Below, piece after piece: positions 43,372-52,055 of a stretch of 64,000 nucleotides of DNA. Position 1 is the stretch's first letter. Every line of letters begins with the position of its first letter. The notes under the pieces are model-generated. The model had not been told where the DNA came from, made no database searches, and saw nothing but the letters and a program-made list of their open reading frames with translations. Position numbers and translations under genes: made by a program. Source of the stretch: DT-110 sp030148525 (lineage in GTDB: Bacteria > Bacteroidota > Bacteroidia > Chitinophagales > Saprospiraceae); assembly GCA_965227445.1 (NCBI GenBank), contig OZ245751.1, positions 2,170,001-2,234,000 of the forward strand, given 5' to 3'.

Positions 43372-44310
43372 TCACCCAACCCGACCACTCGTATCCGCCA
43401 GCGTAAAGCCGTTGAGAAAATCTCGTATATCCATTCGCTTTCGGCCCTGTAATTGCAGACGGAGCACGTTCAGGTAGCCGTCTTTGCAAGCTATCTTGAG
43501 GTAAGACTTATCATCCGATAGCATGGTTCCGGGGGATTCCGGTACAGTAGCTTGTTCAGCTTCAGCTTTCAGGATCTTGAGTTGTTGCTCATCGAGAGTC
43601 GTCCAGGCGGCGGGGTAGGGACTCAGCCCCCGCACGAAATTGTGCACTTCCTGTACGGGTTTATCAAAATCGATCTGGCAGTTTTCGGAGAACAGCTTGG
43701 GGGCACTGGTCGCCCGGGTATCGTCTTGCCGTTGGGGAGAAACCGATTCATCGGCAATGGCCCGTACCGTTTTCAGCACGACCTCGGCACCCAGATACAT
43801 CATGCGGTCGTGTACATCGCCCGCCGTATCATCGGGGTGGATGGGCATGGATTCCTGAAAGATGAGATCGCCGGTGTCGATCTCGTGTTGCAGAAAAAAG
43901 CTGGTTACTCCGGTCTCATTTTCACCGCGAATAATGGCCCAGTTGATAGGGGCAGCGCCCCGATATTTTGGCAGCAGGGAGCCGTGCAGGTTGAAGGTTC
44001 CCAGCTTTGGCATATCCCATACGGCCTCGGGCAGCATACGGAAGGCTACGATCACCTGCAGGTTGGCACGTAGCGACCGCAATTCTTCCAAAAAGTCGGG
44101 GTCTTTAAGGTTTTTGGGTTGCAGTACCGGAATACCGTGTCTGATGGCTGCCTTTTTTACCGGACTTTCCAGCAGCTTCTTTTTTCCCCGTCCACCCCAT
44201 TTGTCGGTAGCAGTGATGACGCCGACCACCTCGTAGCCATTATCGACGAGGATGTCCAGAGAGGGAACAGCGAAATCGGGCGTACCCATAAATACGATAC
44301 GTAGATCCAT
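43372..44310 (-). CDS. fmt: methionyl-tRNA formyltransferase
   Basis: 312 residues, full length. It adds the formyl group from 10-formyl-tetrahydrofolate to Met-tRNA for translation start. Motifs: RIVFMGTPDFAVPSL at the start, VIVAFRMLPEAVWD, LHGSLLPKYRGAAPINWAI (the conserved SLLPxYRGAAPI region with the formyl-binding His) and the C-terminal OB-fold domain from about 205 (NFVRGLSPYPAAWT). The usual def gene is not next to it. It ends in the repeat-rich spacer. Confidence 0.97.
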   Translation of the reverse strand: MDLRIVFMGTPDFAVPSLDILVDNGYEVVGVITATDKWGGRGKKKLLESPVKKAAIRHGIPVLQPKNLKDPDFLEELRSLRANLQVIVAFRMLPEAVWDMPKLGTFNLHGSLLPKYRGAAPINWAIIRGENETGVTSFFLQHEIDTGDLIFQESMPIHPDDTAGDVHDRMMYLGAEVVLKTVRAIADESVSPQRQDDTRATSAPKLFSENCQIDFDKPVQEVHNFVRGLSPYPAAWTTLDEQQLKILKAEAEQATVPESPGTMLSDDKSYLKIACKDGYLNVLRLQLQGRKRMDIRDFLNGFTLADTSGRVG

Positions 44311-44463
44311 GTATTATTCGTTTTATTATCGACCTGATATTGTTTTGAACTAATCCCTGACCTATACAGTTGGTATAAGCTGACCTGCAGCAGATTTGAT
44401 AGTTCAAACCAAGCTGGTGTCGGGCTATCAGGGAGCGCAAATTAGAAAATCATTGGGTTTTTC

Positions 44464-44471
44464 TACCTTTG
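44464..44471 (+). promoter_or_regulatory. promoter -7 box before the alpha/beta hydrolase gene
   Basis: TACCTTTG is a perfect TAnnTTTG box, followed by GCAAAC. It lies 44 bp before the start codon. The -33 region (44441-44444) does not show TTTG, so it is a partial match. Confidence 0.5.
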
Positions 44472-44514
44472 CAAACATTATACAGGGCGTAGATTTCCAG
44501 CCCGATTACCAACA

Positions 44515-45375
44515 ATGCCCAAGTTAATGAACACAAAAACCTTCAATTGGACAACTCCCGACGGCATTCTGATCCAGGGGTACCATTGGGATAGTTTTCA
44601 CGCCAAAGCCGCAGTTGTTTGGGTCCATGGACTTGGGGAGTATGCTGGTCGTTATGCCGACTACGCCAAATACCTGAGTACCTATGGCATTGCATCCGTA
44701 GGTTACGATCGTCGCGGCCACGGCCGCTCGGGTGGAAAGCGCGGGCACAGCCCCAGCTACGAGGCCCTGCAGGAAGAGGTCATGTACCTGTTGGCGCATA
44801 CCCGGGAATTATATCCTACCGTTCCCATCTTCCTCTATGGCCATAGCATGGGTGGCAATCTGGTATTGTATAATGCCCTGAACTACCGCCCCGACATAAC
44901 GGGTGTCATCGCCGGTTCACCATGGATTGAATTGACGGAGCGTCCACCTCTGCTCAAAGTCCTTGCCGGCCGTATCGCAAGTAAGATCGCTCCCGGTTTT
45001 TCACTGCCCAACGGGTTGGATCCCCGCCACTTATCCCGGGATTCCAAAGCTGTCGAAGCCTATCTCGATGACCCACTGGTGCACGATCAGATCAGCGCCT
45101 CGGCCGGAACAGCAATGATCGACTCCGGCCGGTGGTTGGCCAGCTACAAAAAGAAATCGGAAATCCCCATCCTCATTATGCACGGTAGTGAGGACCGACT
45201 CACCAGCCCCGAAGCATCTCAGGCTTTTGCCGGTCAGGTAAAAGGAGATATTACCTTCGTATCCTGGGATGGTGCTTACCACGAGTTACACCACGAACCC
45301 AATAAGGCGGAAGTTATGGAAGTGGCCCGTAAATGGATGGAAGAACATCTCGATACCAATATCAAAAACGTTTGA
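44515..45375 (+). CDS. alpha/beta hydrolase of the monoacylglycerol-lipase type
   Basis: 286 residues; a second in-frame ATG at 44527 could be the start. Nucleophile elbow GHSMGG in IFLYGHSMGGNLVLYN, oxyanion-loop HGLGEYAGRY near the start, and a C-terminal acid/His pair in LIMHGSEDRLTSPEAS and YHELHHE. This combination and the SVGYDRRGHGRSGGKRGH block are characteristic of monoacylglycerol lipase / lysophospholipase relatives (Hydrolase_4). No signal peptide. It could work with the DGK/App1 lipid genes a few kb away, by neighbourhood only. Confidence 0.9.
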   Translation: MPKLMNTKTFNWTTPDGILIQGYHWDSFHAKAAVVWVHGLGEYAGRYADYAKYLSTYGIASVGYDRRGHGRSGGKRGHSPSYEALQEEVMYLLAHTRELYPTVPIFLYGHSMGGNLVLYNALNYRPDITGVIAGSPWIELTERPPLLKVLAGRIASKIAPGFSLPNGLDPRHLSRDSKAVEAYLDDPLVHDQISASAGTAMIDSGRWLASYKKKSEIPILIMHGSEDRLTSPEASQAFAGQVKGDITFVSWDGAYHELHHEPNKAEVMEVARKWMEEHLDTNIKNV

Positions 45376-46318
45376 CCGACTCGATAATATAGAGCGGGCG
45401 CTGTTTTATTTCCTGATAAATGTTCGATAAATACACGGACATAATGTACAGGATAAGAAAAGAGAAGGTAAAAAAAACGGAGATCAGGACAACCAGAAAG
45501 GTCCATCCTTCCACGGCCTGCTCGGGATTGCCGAACAGGTCCCTGCCATAGAAGTATACCCGCAACGCATTCAGAACTACTGCTGCCGCAAAAAGACTAC
45601 TTGTCAGGAAGATCCACAGCAGAACTGACCGCAGAAAAGTAGTAAACGAACTTATGGCCACCAGGGAGGTTTTAAACCGCTCACCGAAGGGTTCATGACT
45701 TGCTTCGGAGAGTGGCTTGTCCAGGTCTAGTCCTATGGTTCGGTATCCCACAATCGAATAAATCGCCTTCAAATAGCGTACATTTTCCCGAAGTTTCAGC
45801 AAACTATTTAAAGCCCGACGGGAGATGATGCGAGAGTCATAGGCGCGCTCGTCGATGCGCAAAGGAGAATATTGACGTAGTATTCGATAGAATATCTTGT
45901 AAAACAATCGGTTGCCCATTCCCAACCGGCGTCCTGCCGGCGAACGCAGATACACCATATCGTAGCCTTCCTGGCTTTTTTCAAAAAGATGATGGATATA
46001 CGCTGATTGCTGATATAATGCCAAATCGAAAATGAGTGCGTAGTCGCCATTGGCTCGATCCAACCCAGCAATAATGGCATTGTTTTTATTAGTAGCAGAG
46101 GCCAGGTTCAACAAGAATAAATGCCGGCGGACCGGTTCCTCAAGCTCGTGAATATCGCTTTCGGGCAGGGGATGTTGAGCATTGTTAACCAGTATGATCT
46201 CATAATCACCGGCCGTTTTCCGGAGCTGCCGGGTCACTGCTTTCAGGTAAGGAGCAACCAGACGAAACTGTCCGGGATGCTGAACAATGGCCACTACGGA
46301 TAGAAAAGTATTATACAT
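45362..46318 (-). CDS. family 2-like glycosyltransferase with two C-terminal membrane helices
   Basis: 318 residues. GT2 features: FLSVVAIVQH start, GDYEIILVNNAQ, NLASATNKNNAIIAGLDRANGDYALIFDLALYQ (read as consecutive family blocks), matching the dolichyl-phosphate mannose synthase / ArnC layout. The usual Asp-x-Asp after the second strand is here Asp-Leu-Ala, so metal binding is altered. Two helices (about 230-255 and 285-310) anchor it. It overlaps the hydrolase gene's end by 14 bp, convergent. The sugar and acceptor are unknown; activity may be lost. Confidence 0.8.
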   Translation of the reverse strand: MYNTFLSVVAIVQHPGQFRLVAPYLKAVTRQLRKTAGDYEIILVNNAQHPLPESDIHELEEPVRRHLFLLNLASATNKNNAIIAGLDRANGDYALIFDLALYQQSAYIHHLFEKSQEGYDMVYLRSPAGRRLGMGNRLFYKIFYRILRQYSPLRIDERAYDSRIISRRALNSLLKLRENVRYLKAIYSIVGYRTIGLDLDKPLSEASHEPFGERFKTSLVAISSFTTFLRSVLLWIFLTSSLFAAAVVLNALRVYFYGRDLFGNPEQAVEGWTFLVVLISVFFTFSFLILYIMSVYLSNIYQEIKQRPLYIIESVKRF

Positions 46319-46544
46319 GCCACGAGGTTTTCGACGAGTATTTCCCGTCTCAAGCCCCGAAAATAGGCATTCTTATTAGGACAGAGTATTGCCTTATACC
46401 CAAAAAAATGCGTAATTTACCGGTTGTTTAATTCATATACGTATTATTTCGCAGGCGTTTTCGCAAAAAAATGATAGTCTAGCCTAAAAAATTGGTTCCT
46501 TATTCCACTACGCAAGTCCGGGCGTAACTCATTTATCTAACGGC

Positions 46545-48737
46545 ATGATTCGGGGATTTCCTTTTTACCAGCAACACGACGAAATGGATTGTGGTGCCAC
46601 TTGCTTGCGAATGGTAGCCCGCTATCACGGTCGGTTCTTTTCCCTGGAGACCCTTCGCGAACTCACCTATATTGGCAAGCAGGGGGTAAATATGCTCGGT
46701 ATCTCCGATGCTGCCGAACACATAGGCTTGCAAACCCTGGCCGTACAAACAACCTACGACCAATTAAACTCAGTCATACCTCTTCCCTGCATTGCTCACT
46801 GGAATGACGAACACTTCGTGGTCGTTTACCGGGTGACTGATCGCTATGTCTGGATCGCTGATCCGGCACAGGATAAATTCCGGATTACCAAGGAGGAATT
46901 TTTGCAACACTGGGCTTCCGAGGTTAACGAGCAGGGCGAACCGCAAGGGGTACTCTTGCTACTGCAGACAACCCCGGAATTTTTTCAACAGGATGGGGAG
47001 CAATTAGAAAAATCGGGTTGGGGATACGTGCTGAGGTACTTCCGCTCGTATCGCAATCTGATGGGGCAGCTCTTCCTGGGATTGATCCTGGGTACCCTGA
47101 TCCAATTAGCTTTCCCGTTCCTCATCAAGGCCATTGTCGATGTTGGTATCAATATTATTGACCTGCGATTTATTACCCTGGTGCTGGTAGCTCAGCTGGT
47201 CCTGTTTGCCGCACAAACCGGTATCGATGCCTTGCGATCCTGGATACTACTGCACGTTGGGGTCCGGGTGAATATTAGTTTGATCTCCGATTATCTGATC
47301 AAACTCACCAAATTACCCCTGCGGTTTTTTGATAGCCGCGTGACCAGCGACCTTATGCAACGGGTAGCCGATCACGAACGCGTGCAGCGTTTCCTGAGCT
47401 CTACCTCCCTAATGTCGCTTTTCTCCTTTATCAATTTCCTGGCCTTTGCCATCGTGTTGATCTGGTGGAATCCGGTGGTGTTCTGGGTGTTTTTAGCGGG
47501 TACTGTCCTCAATGTTGCCTGGATCTTCTTCTTTGTGAGATGGCGCCGCGAGATCGACTACCGCCGATTCGATCAGTCTTCGGTCAACCAGAGTAACCTC
47601 ATGGAGCTGATCCACGGTATGCAGGACATTAAAATGTTCAATGCCGAAAAACAAAAGCGTTGGGCCTGGGAGCGGGTACAGGCAAAATTATTCCGCACCA
47701 GTATGAGTGCCTTGCGGGTAGAGCAATTGCAGCGCAGCGGTGCTGTATTTATCAACGAGACTAAGAACCTGATCATCATTTTTCTGGTGGCCCAGGCGGT
47801 TATACGGGTGGAAATGAGCCTGGGTATGCTGGTCGCGGTTCAGTACATCATAGGCGCCATGAACGCCCAGGTAAATCAATTGATCGACTTTTTGCAGTCC
47901 ATGCAGGAAGCCAAGATCAGCCTGGAGCGCCTCAACGAAATCCACGCTCGTCAGGATGAGGAGCGGCTGGAAGACAAAATCACCATGCTGCCCGAGACTG
48001 GCGACCTGCGCGTGCAAAATGTGAGTTTTCAGTACAACGGGCCACATTCCAATATGGTGCTGAAAAATGTGTCACTCACCATTCCCAAAGGGAAACGAAC
48101 CGCCATTGTGGGGCGCAGTGGTAGTGGTAAGACGACCCTGATGAAGCTGCTGCTCAACTTTTACGACCCGACCGAAGGCAGTATCCGGGTGGGTGATATC
48201 AAGCTGACCAACCTCAGTCAAAAGCTGTGGCGTCGCAAATGTGGTGTAGTGATGCAGGATGGATACATCTTTAGCGATACCATCGCAAACAATATTGCGC
48301 TGGGTGACGAGATCGTCGATAAAGTCCAATTGCTCCGTTCAGTGAAAATGGCCAATATTCAGAGCTTTGTAGAGTCACTACCCATGGGGTACAACACCCG
48401 GATTGGCCCCGACGGGCTTGGATTAAGTCAGGGACAAAAACAACGACTCCTCATTGCCCGTTCGGTATATAAGAACCCGGATTACCTGTTCTTCGATGAA
48501 GCTACGACCGCACTGGACGCCTTCAATGAAATGGTGATCATGGAAAACCTGGAGGATTTCTTCCGTCGCAAAACAGTCGTGATTGTGGCTCACCGCCTCT
48601 CGACGGTTATGGAAGCCGACAACATCATCGTGCTGGAAGACGGAGAGATTGTCGAACAGGGTACTCACGAAGAACTAACCTACGTTCAGGGTGCTTATTA
48701 CCAGATTGTTCGCAATCAGCTGGAACTGGGTTCCTGA
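46545..48737 (+). CDS. C39 peptidase-containing ABC exporter
   Basis: 730 residues with three parts. The N-terminal C39 peptidase (about 1-130) carries Cys16 in DEMDCGATCLRM, His90 in AHWNDEHFVVVY and Asp106 in WIADPA, the full catalytic triad. An ABC transmembrane domain with six helices follows (about 160-450). The ATPase has Walker A GRSGSGKTTLMK, SQGQKQRLLIARSVYKNPDY and DEATTALDAF. Such exporters cut double-glycine leader peptides and secrete bacteriocins or other small peptides. It is followed at 28 bp by its membrane-fusion partner. No precursor gene with a GG leader was found nearby. Confidence 0.95.
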   Translation: MIRGFPFYQQHDEMDCGATCLRMVARYHGRFFSLETLRELTYIGKQGVNMLGISDAAEHIGLQTLAVQTTYDQLNSVIPLPCIAHWNDEHFVVVYRVTDRYVWIADPAQDKFRITKEEFLQHWASEVNEQGEPQGVLLLLQTTPEFFQQDGEQLEKSGWGYVLRYFRSYRNLMGQLFLGLILGTLIQLAFPFLIKAIVDVGINIIDLRFITLVLVAQLVLFAAQTGIDALRSWILLHVGVRVNISLISDYLIKLTKLPLRFFDSRVTSDLMQRVADHERVQRFLSSTSLMSLFSFINFLAFAIVLIWWNPVVFWVFLAGTVLNVAWIFFFVRWRREIDYRRFDQSSVNQSNLMELIHGMQDIKMFNAEKQKRWAWERVQAKLFRTSMSALRVEQLQRSGAVFINETKNLIIIFLVAQAVIRVEMSLGMLVAVQYIIGAMNAQVNQLIDFLQSMQEAKISLERLNEIHARQDEERLEDKITMLPETGDLRVQNVSFQYNGPHSNMVLKNVSLTIPKGKRTAIVGRSGSGKTTLMKLLLNFYDPTEGSIRVGDIKLTNLSQKLWRRKCGVVMQDGYIFSDTIANNIALGDEIVDKVQLLRSVKMANIQSFVESLPMGYNTRIGPDGLGLSQGQKQRLLIARSVYKNPDYLFFDEATTALDAFNEMVIMENLEDFFRRKTVVIVAHRLSTVMEADNIIVLEDGEIVEQGTHEELTYVQGAYYQIVRNQLELGS

Positions 48738-48764
48738 TCGACGGGAACGACAAAACCATTTGCT

Positions 48765-50060
48765 ATGCGTGAGGAAGAGAATATGGAGATTCGCTCCGAA
48801 GAGGTCCAGGAAATCCTGGGCAACCCGCCCCATTGGATGGTGCGCTACGGAACGGGTATAGCTATTGGCGTAATGGCGCTCTTTCTGTGGCTGTCTTTCT
48901 TTATTAAATACCCGGATACTATTTCGGGGGATATTCGCATTTCCTTTACCGAACCGCCCCGACACCTGGTGGCAGCCCAATCGGGCTATATTGACAAGGT
49001 GCTCGCCAATAACGGAGACGAAGTGGAGGAGGGCCAAACCCTGATCGTATTTCGCGGTGGTACCGCCAATTACAACCACGTATTACACCTGCAAGACCTC
49101 ATTCGAAATCTGCCTAATGATGCTGATTCTACCCTGCTTACCTTTAATCCTAACGAAGCGCTGGAACTGGGGGAGCTACAGGAGGACTTTTTCAATTTCC
49201 TGGAGAAGAAATCCCAGTTTGCCCGGCGATCCGAGCAGTATACCACGCAGGGAGATGTCGTAAGTCTGGAAGAACAAAGGCGAACACTACAGCGCCGGGT
49301 TGGGTACTACCGCAACAATCAGGAATCAATCGAACAACGTCTGGAAGAAAAACAGAAGGATAAAGCATATAAAGAGGGTCTGGTAAGGGATAATCGACTT
49401 CCTTTCTCCGAGGTACAAAAAGTAGAGGATGATATTAAGCGCTTAGAAACCGAGCTTCAGAAGATCGAGGAGTTGATATCTGATAAGCGAATTGAGATAT
49501 CCATGCTAAATACACAAATCACCCGGGCCGAACGAGGAGTTTCTGAAAACCGCCTTACCGCCTCCGATGCACTAAAAGAAAGCTTCATTCAATTGCGAAT
49601 ACGGGTCGACGAATGGGTTCGCAATCACGTAATTCAAAGTCCGCTGGACGGAGTGGTGCAGATAACGGGCGATAACATTAGCCGGGATCAGTTTATCGTT
49701 GCGGAAGAAGAAGTAATGGTCGTGGTGCCCATGCGCAATCGGCAATTGCTTGGACGCATGGAGTTGGAATTTAGTGGTTCGGGTACCGTAAAGGAGGATC
49801 AGGAAGTCATCGTGCGCCTCAAGTCCTACCCATTCCCGGAATACGGGGCCGTGATCGGTCAGGTAGCCTGGAAATCCAGAGTACCCGATCAGAAGAATAA
49901 GATCCCGGTACAGGTGATCTTCCCCAACGGATTAGTGACCACTACCGGTCGCAACATCGATCCGGGCGAAGAATTGTCGGGCGATGCCGAAATCATTACC
50001 AATGAAAAACGGTTTATTGATCGCATTGTGGATCGCACGCGGAATATCGGGCGTTTTTAA
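48765..50060 (+). CDS. HlyD-family membrane-fusion protein of the peptide exporter
   Basis: 431 residues. A cytoplasmic N-terminus and one membrane helix (GIAIGVMALFLWLSFFIKYP) are followed by the lipoyl-like half motif (HLVAAQSGYIDKVLANNGDEVEEGQTL), a long coiled coil (EEQRRTLQRRVGYYRNNQESIEQRLEEKQKDK, here in two blocks) and the second lipoyl half (VIQSPLDGVVQITGDN). It is the periplasmic adaptor of the C39 exporter, linking it to an outer-membrane channel. The channel gene is not in the window. Ends just before a strong terminator. Confidence 0.93.
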   Translation: MREEENMEIRSEEVQEILGNPPHWMVRYGTGIAIGVMALFLWLSFFIKYPDTISGDIRISFTEPPRHLVAAQSGYIDKVLANNGDEVEEGQTLIVFRGGTANYNHVLHLQDLIRNLPNDADSTLLTFNPNEALELGELQEDFFNFLEKKSQFARRSEQYTTQGDVVSLEEQRRTLQRRVGYYRNNQESIEQRLEEKQKDKAYKEGLVRDNRLPFSEVQKVEDDIKRLETELQKIEELISDKRIEISMLNTQITRAERGVSENRLTASDALKESFIQLRIRVDEWVRNHVIQSPLDGVVQITGDNISRDQFIVAEEEVMVVVPMRNRQLLGRMELEFSGSGTVKEDQEVIVRLKSYPFPEYGAVIGQVAWKSRVPDQKNKIPVQVIFPNGLVTTTGRNIDPGEELSGDAEIITNEKRFIDRIVDRTRNIGRF

Positions 50061-50081
50061 TTCGCAGGGAAATTGAGAAAT

Positions 50082-50122
50082 AAAAAAACCGGGTCTTCCC
50101 AATTGGAGGACCCGGTTTTCTT
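50082..50122 (+). terminator. rho-independent terminator of the exporter operon
   Basis: ACCGGGTCTTCC (50088-50099) pairs with GGAGGACCCGGT (50105-50116); the loop is short and TTTTC plus TTTC follow. A-run in front makes it bidirectional. Confidence 0.85.
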
Positions 50123-50204
50123 TCTGTACGCATGGGTATCTGTGGATATACCGCATGGTATATTTGACGTGAGGTTGACAGCCTAAGCAATTGCTAAACA
50201 ACTG

Positions 50205-50355
50205 AATGTCACAACCTCACTTTGTATTAAGTATAGGGTACAAGGTAGTAGGATTTGCTTTAATCCCTATACCTTCTACCTACTACCCGGTACCGGGAGG
50301 TTGGGTTTTGGCAATCACCACTTTACGAATTGGGCGAAGCCTAACCTCGCGCTAT
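50205..50355 (+). repeat. dispersed intergenic repeat, copy 3
   Basis: Matches 22870-23020 block by block: CTGAATGTC, CAC-TTTGTATT, GGTAGTAGG, CTATACC, CCTACTAC, CCGGGAGGTTGGG, ATCACC-ACTTTACGAATTGG. Lies between the terminator and the end of lpd. Confidence 0.75.
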
Positions 50356-51756
50356 TTACAAGTGGATCACCTCATCGTAGGCAGCTGCGGCTGCTTCCAT
50401 TACCGCCTCACTCATGGTGGGGTGGGGGTGGACTGATTTGATGATCTCGTGTCCGGTAGTTTCCAACTTACGGGCAGCAACCACTTCGGCGATCATTTCT
50501 GTCACGTTGCTGCCAACCATATGTGCCCCCAGGAACTCACCGTACTTAGCATCGAAGATGAGCTTCACGAAGCCTTCCTTTGCACCAGCTGCACTGGCCT
50601 TACCAGAAGCGCTAAATGGGAATTTACCCACCTTCAGTTCGTAACCGGCTTCCTTGGCTGCTGATTCGGTATAGCCTACACTGGCGACTTCGGGAACACA
50701 GTAGGTACAGGAAGGAATGTTATTGTAATCCAGTGGCTCCGGATTGTGACCGGCCATTTTCTCTACGCAGGTAATTCCTTCAGCCGAGGCGGTGTGAGCC
50801 AGCGCAGCACCAGGTGTAACATCGCCAATGGCAAAAATACCGGGTACGTTGGTCTGGTAGTATTCATCGACCTCGATAAGGCCGCGCTGGTCGGTCTTAA
50901 TACCAAGTGTTTCGAGGCCAATATCTTCCGTGTTGGGTGACACACCGGCTGCAGACAAGACGACATCGCATTTGATCTCTTCGGTTTTGCCGGATTTGCG
51001 GTTTTTTATCGTAACCGTGCAGCCACGTCCTTTCGTGTCAACTGATTCCACGGAGGTGTTACCAAGCACATTCAGTCCCTTCTTCTTGTAGATCTTATTC
51101 ATCTCCTTGGAAACGTCGGCATCTTCACGCGGCAAGAGCCCCTGCTCCATGAATTCGACGATCGTCACTTCGGTACCGATTGAGTGATAGAAGTAGGCAA
51201 ATTCTACACCAATAGCACCAGCTCCGACAACCACCAATTTCTTGGGTTGCTTTTCCATGCTCATTGCTTTGCGGTACTCGATGATCTTTTTGCCATCGAT
51301 GGGCAGATTAGGCAATTCTTTGGCCCGCCCCCCGGTAGCGACGATAATGTTCTTGGCTGAGTACTCCTTTTTGTTACCGTCGGCATCGGTCACTTCAACC
51401 TTCTTGCCACGGACCAATCGGCCGGTACCATTGAGCGTCTCAATTTTATTTTTTCGGAAGAGGAAGTTGATCCCCTTACTCATGCCGTTGGCTACATCGC
51501 GGCTGCGGCTTACCATGGCGTCAAAATCAACTTTTGCTCCGGTTACTTTGATGCCATAATCATCCGCGTGATTGATGTATTCAAAGACCTGAGCACTTTT
51601 AAGAAGGGCTTTGGTCGGGATGCATCCCCAGTTAAGGCAAATCCCTCCGAGGGATTCGCGTTCAACAACCGCTACCTTCATTCCCAGTTGTGAAGCGCGA
51701 ATGGCCGCAACGTATCCGCCAGGGCCACTACCGATGACGATCAAGTCGTAATTCAT
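50356..51756 (-). CDS. lpdA: dihydrolipoyl dehydrogenase (E3)
   Basis: 466 residues, full length. FAD-binding start LIVIGSGPGGYVAAIRASQLG, redox-active disulfide GGICLNWGC (Cys40, Cys45), NAD-binding GAGAIGVEFAYFY, FAD block FAIGDVTPGAALAHTAS and the C-terminal HPHPTMSEAVMEAA with the active-site His. It reoxidises lipoamide in pyruvate/2-oxoglutarate dehydrogenases or the glycine cleavage system. Expression: a consensus promoter sits just upstream (51793-51823). E1/E2 genes are not in the window. Confidence 0.98.
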   Translation of the reverse strand: MNYDLIVIGSGPGGYVAAIRASQLGMKVAVVERESLGGICLNWGCIPTKALLKSAQVFEYINHADDYGIKVTGAKVDFDAMVSRSRDVANGMSKGINFLFRKNKIETLNGTGRLVRGKKVEVTDADGNKKEYSAKNIIVATGGRAKELPNLPIDGKKIIEYRKAMSMEKQPKKLVVVGAGAIGVEFAYFYHSIGTEVTIVEFMEQGLLPREDADVSKEMNKIYKKKGLNVLGNTSVESVDTKGRGCTVTIKNRKSGKTEEIKCDVVLSAAGVSPNTEDIGLETLGIKTDQRGLIEVDEYYQTNVPGIFAIGDVTPGAALAHTASAEGITCVEKMAGHNPEPLDYNNIPSCTYCVPEVASVGYTESAAKEAGYELKVGKFPFSASGKASAAGAKEGFVKLIFDAKYGEFLGAHMVGSNVTEMIAEVVAARKLETTGHEIIKSVHPHPTMSEAVMEAAAAAYDEVIHL

Positions 51757-51792
51757 ATGGTTCCGTTATTTTAGGTCAGAAATTTGGCGCAC

Positions 51793-51823
51793 CAAATATA
51801 CCCATCCTGCGGTAAGCCGCAAA
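51793..51823 (-). promoter_or_regulatory. consensus promoter of lpd
   Basis: Read on the minus strand: TTTG (51823-51820), 19-bp spacer, TATATTTG (51800-51793). This is an exact match to the Bacteroidota TTTG-N19-TAnnTTTG promoter. The expected start of the transcript is near 51787, about 30 bases before the lpd ATG. Confidence 0.85.
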
Positions 51824-51876
51824 AATCAATGCACGCAATCAAAAAACAGTGATAGTAGGGGCTTGGTTTTGCAAAC

Positions 51877-51909
51877 AAAAAAACTCCGCTGTTCTTTCAA
51901 ACAGCGAAG
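51877..51909 (-). terminator. rho-independent terminator of the candidate small RNA
   Basis: On the minus strand CTTCGCTGTT-TGAAAG-AACAGCGGAG is followed by TTTTTTT. A ten-base stem with one G-T pair. No annotated minus-strand gene ends here, so it needs a short transcript to serve. Confidence 0.8.
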
Positions 51910-52018
51910 CTCCTCTAACTTACTGATACTGATATGTTTTTCGGCTTTTCCCTGCGGTATGAATTTAGCTTTCAGCTAGAAAAGCATACTCCAGGCACCG
52001 GTAATATTGTTTTGAATG
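51877..52018 (-). ncRNA. candidate small RNA, about 140 nt
   Basis: A complete small transcription unit on the minus strand in the 628-bp gap between lpd and folE. A consensus promoter (52055-52024) is followed about 140 nt later by a terminator hairpin (stem 51884-51893 with 51900-51909) and a seven-base T-run (51883-51877). The body has a folded core 51951-51995: CCTG/CAGG and GTATG/CATAC outer stems, a central internal loop, and TAGCT-ttc-AGCTA at the top. A 15-codon reading frame starting at TTG could exist but has no ribosome site. The family is unknown; a 6S-like role is one possibility. Transcription is inferred, not shown. Confidence 0.6.
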
Positions 52019-52023
52019 CTTTT

Positions 52024-52055
52024 CAAAATTAGAAAAACACGACTCCGAACGCAAA
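52024..52055 (-). promoter_or_regulatory. consensus promoter of the candidate small RNA
   Basis: On the minus strand: TTTG (52055-52052), 20-bp spacer, TAATTTTG (52031-52024), fitting TTTG-N19/20-TAnnTTTG. Predicted start near 52018. Confidence 0.75.

Noticed and set aside
43047..43489. Minus-strand frames in the spacer before fmt
   Set aside because: Translate only the heptamer and hairpin repeats (MLNAQCSMLNAQ), with no start signal or family.
51960..52030. Minus-strand short peptide ending NNITGAWSMLF in the candidate sRNA
   Set aside because: Only a TTG start and no ribosome site; the structural RNA explanation fits the hairpins better.
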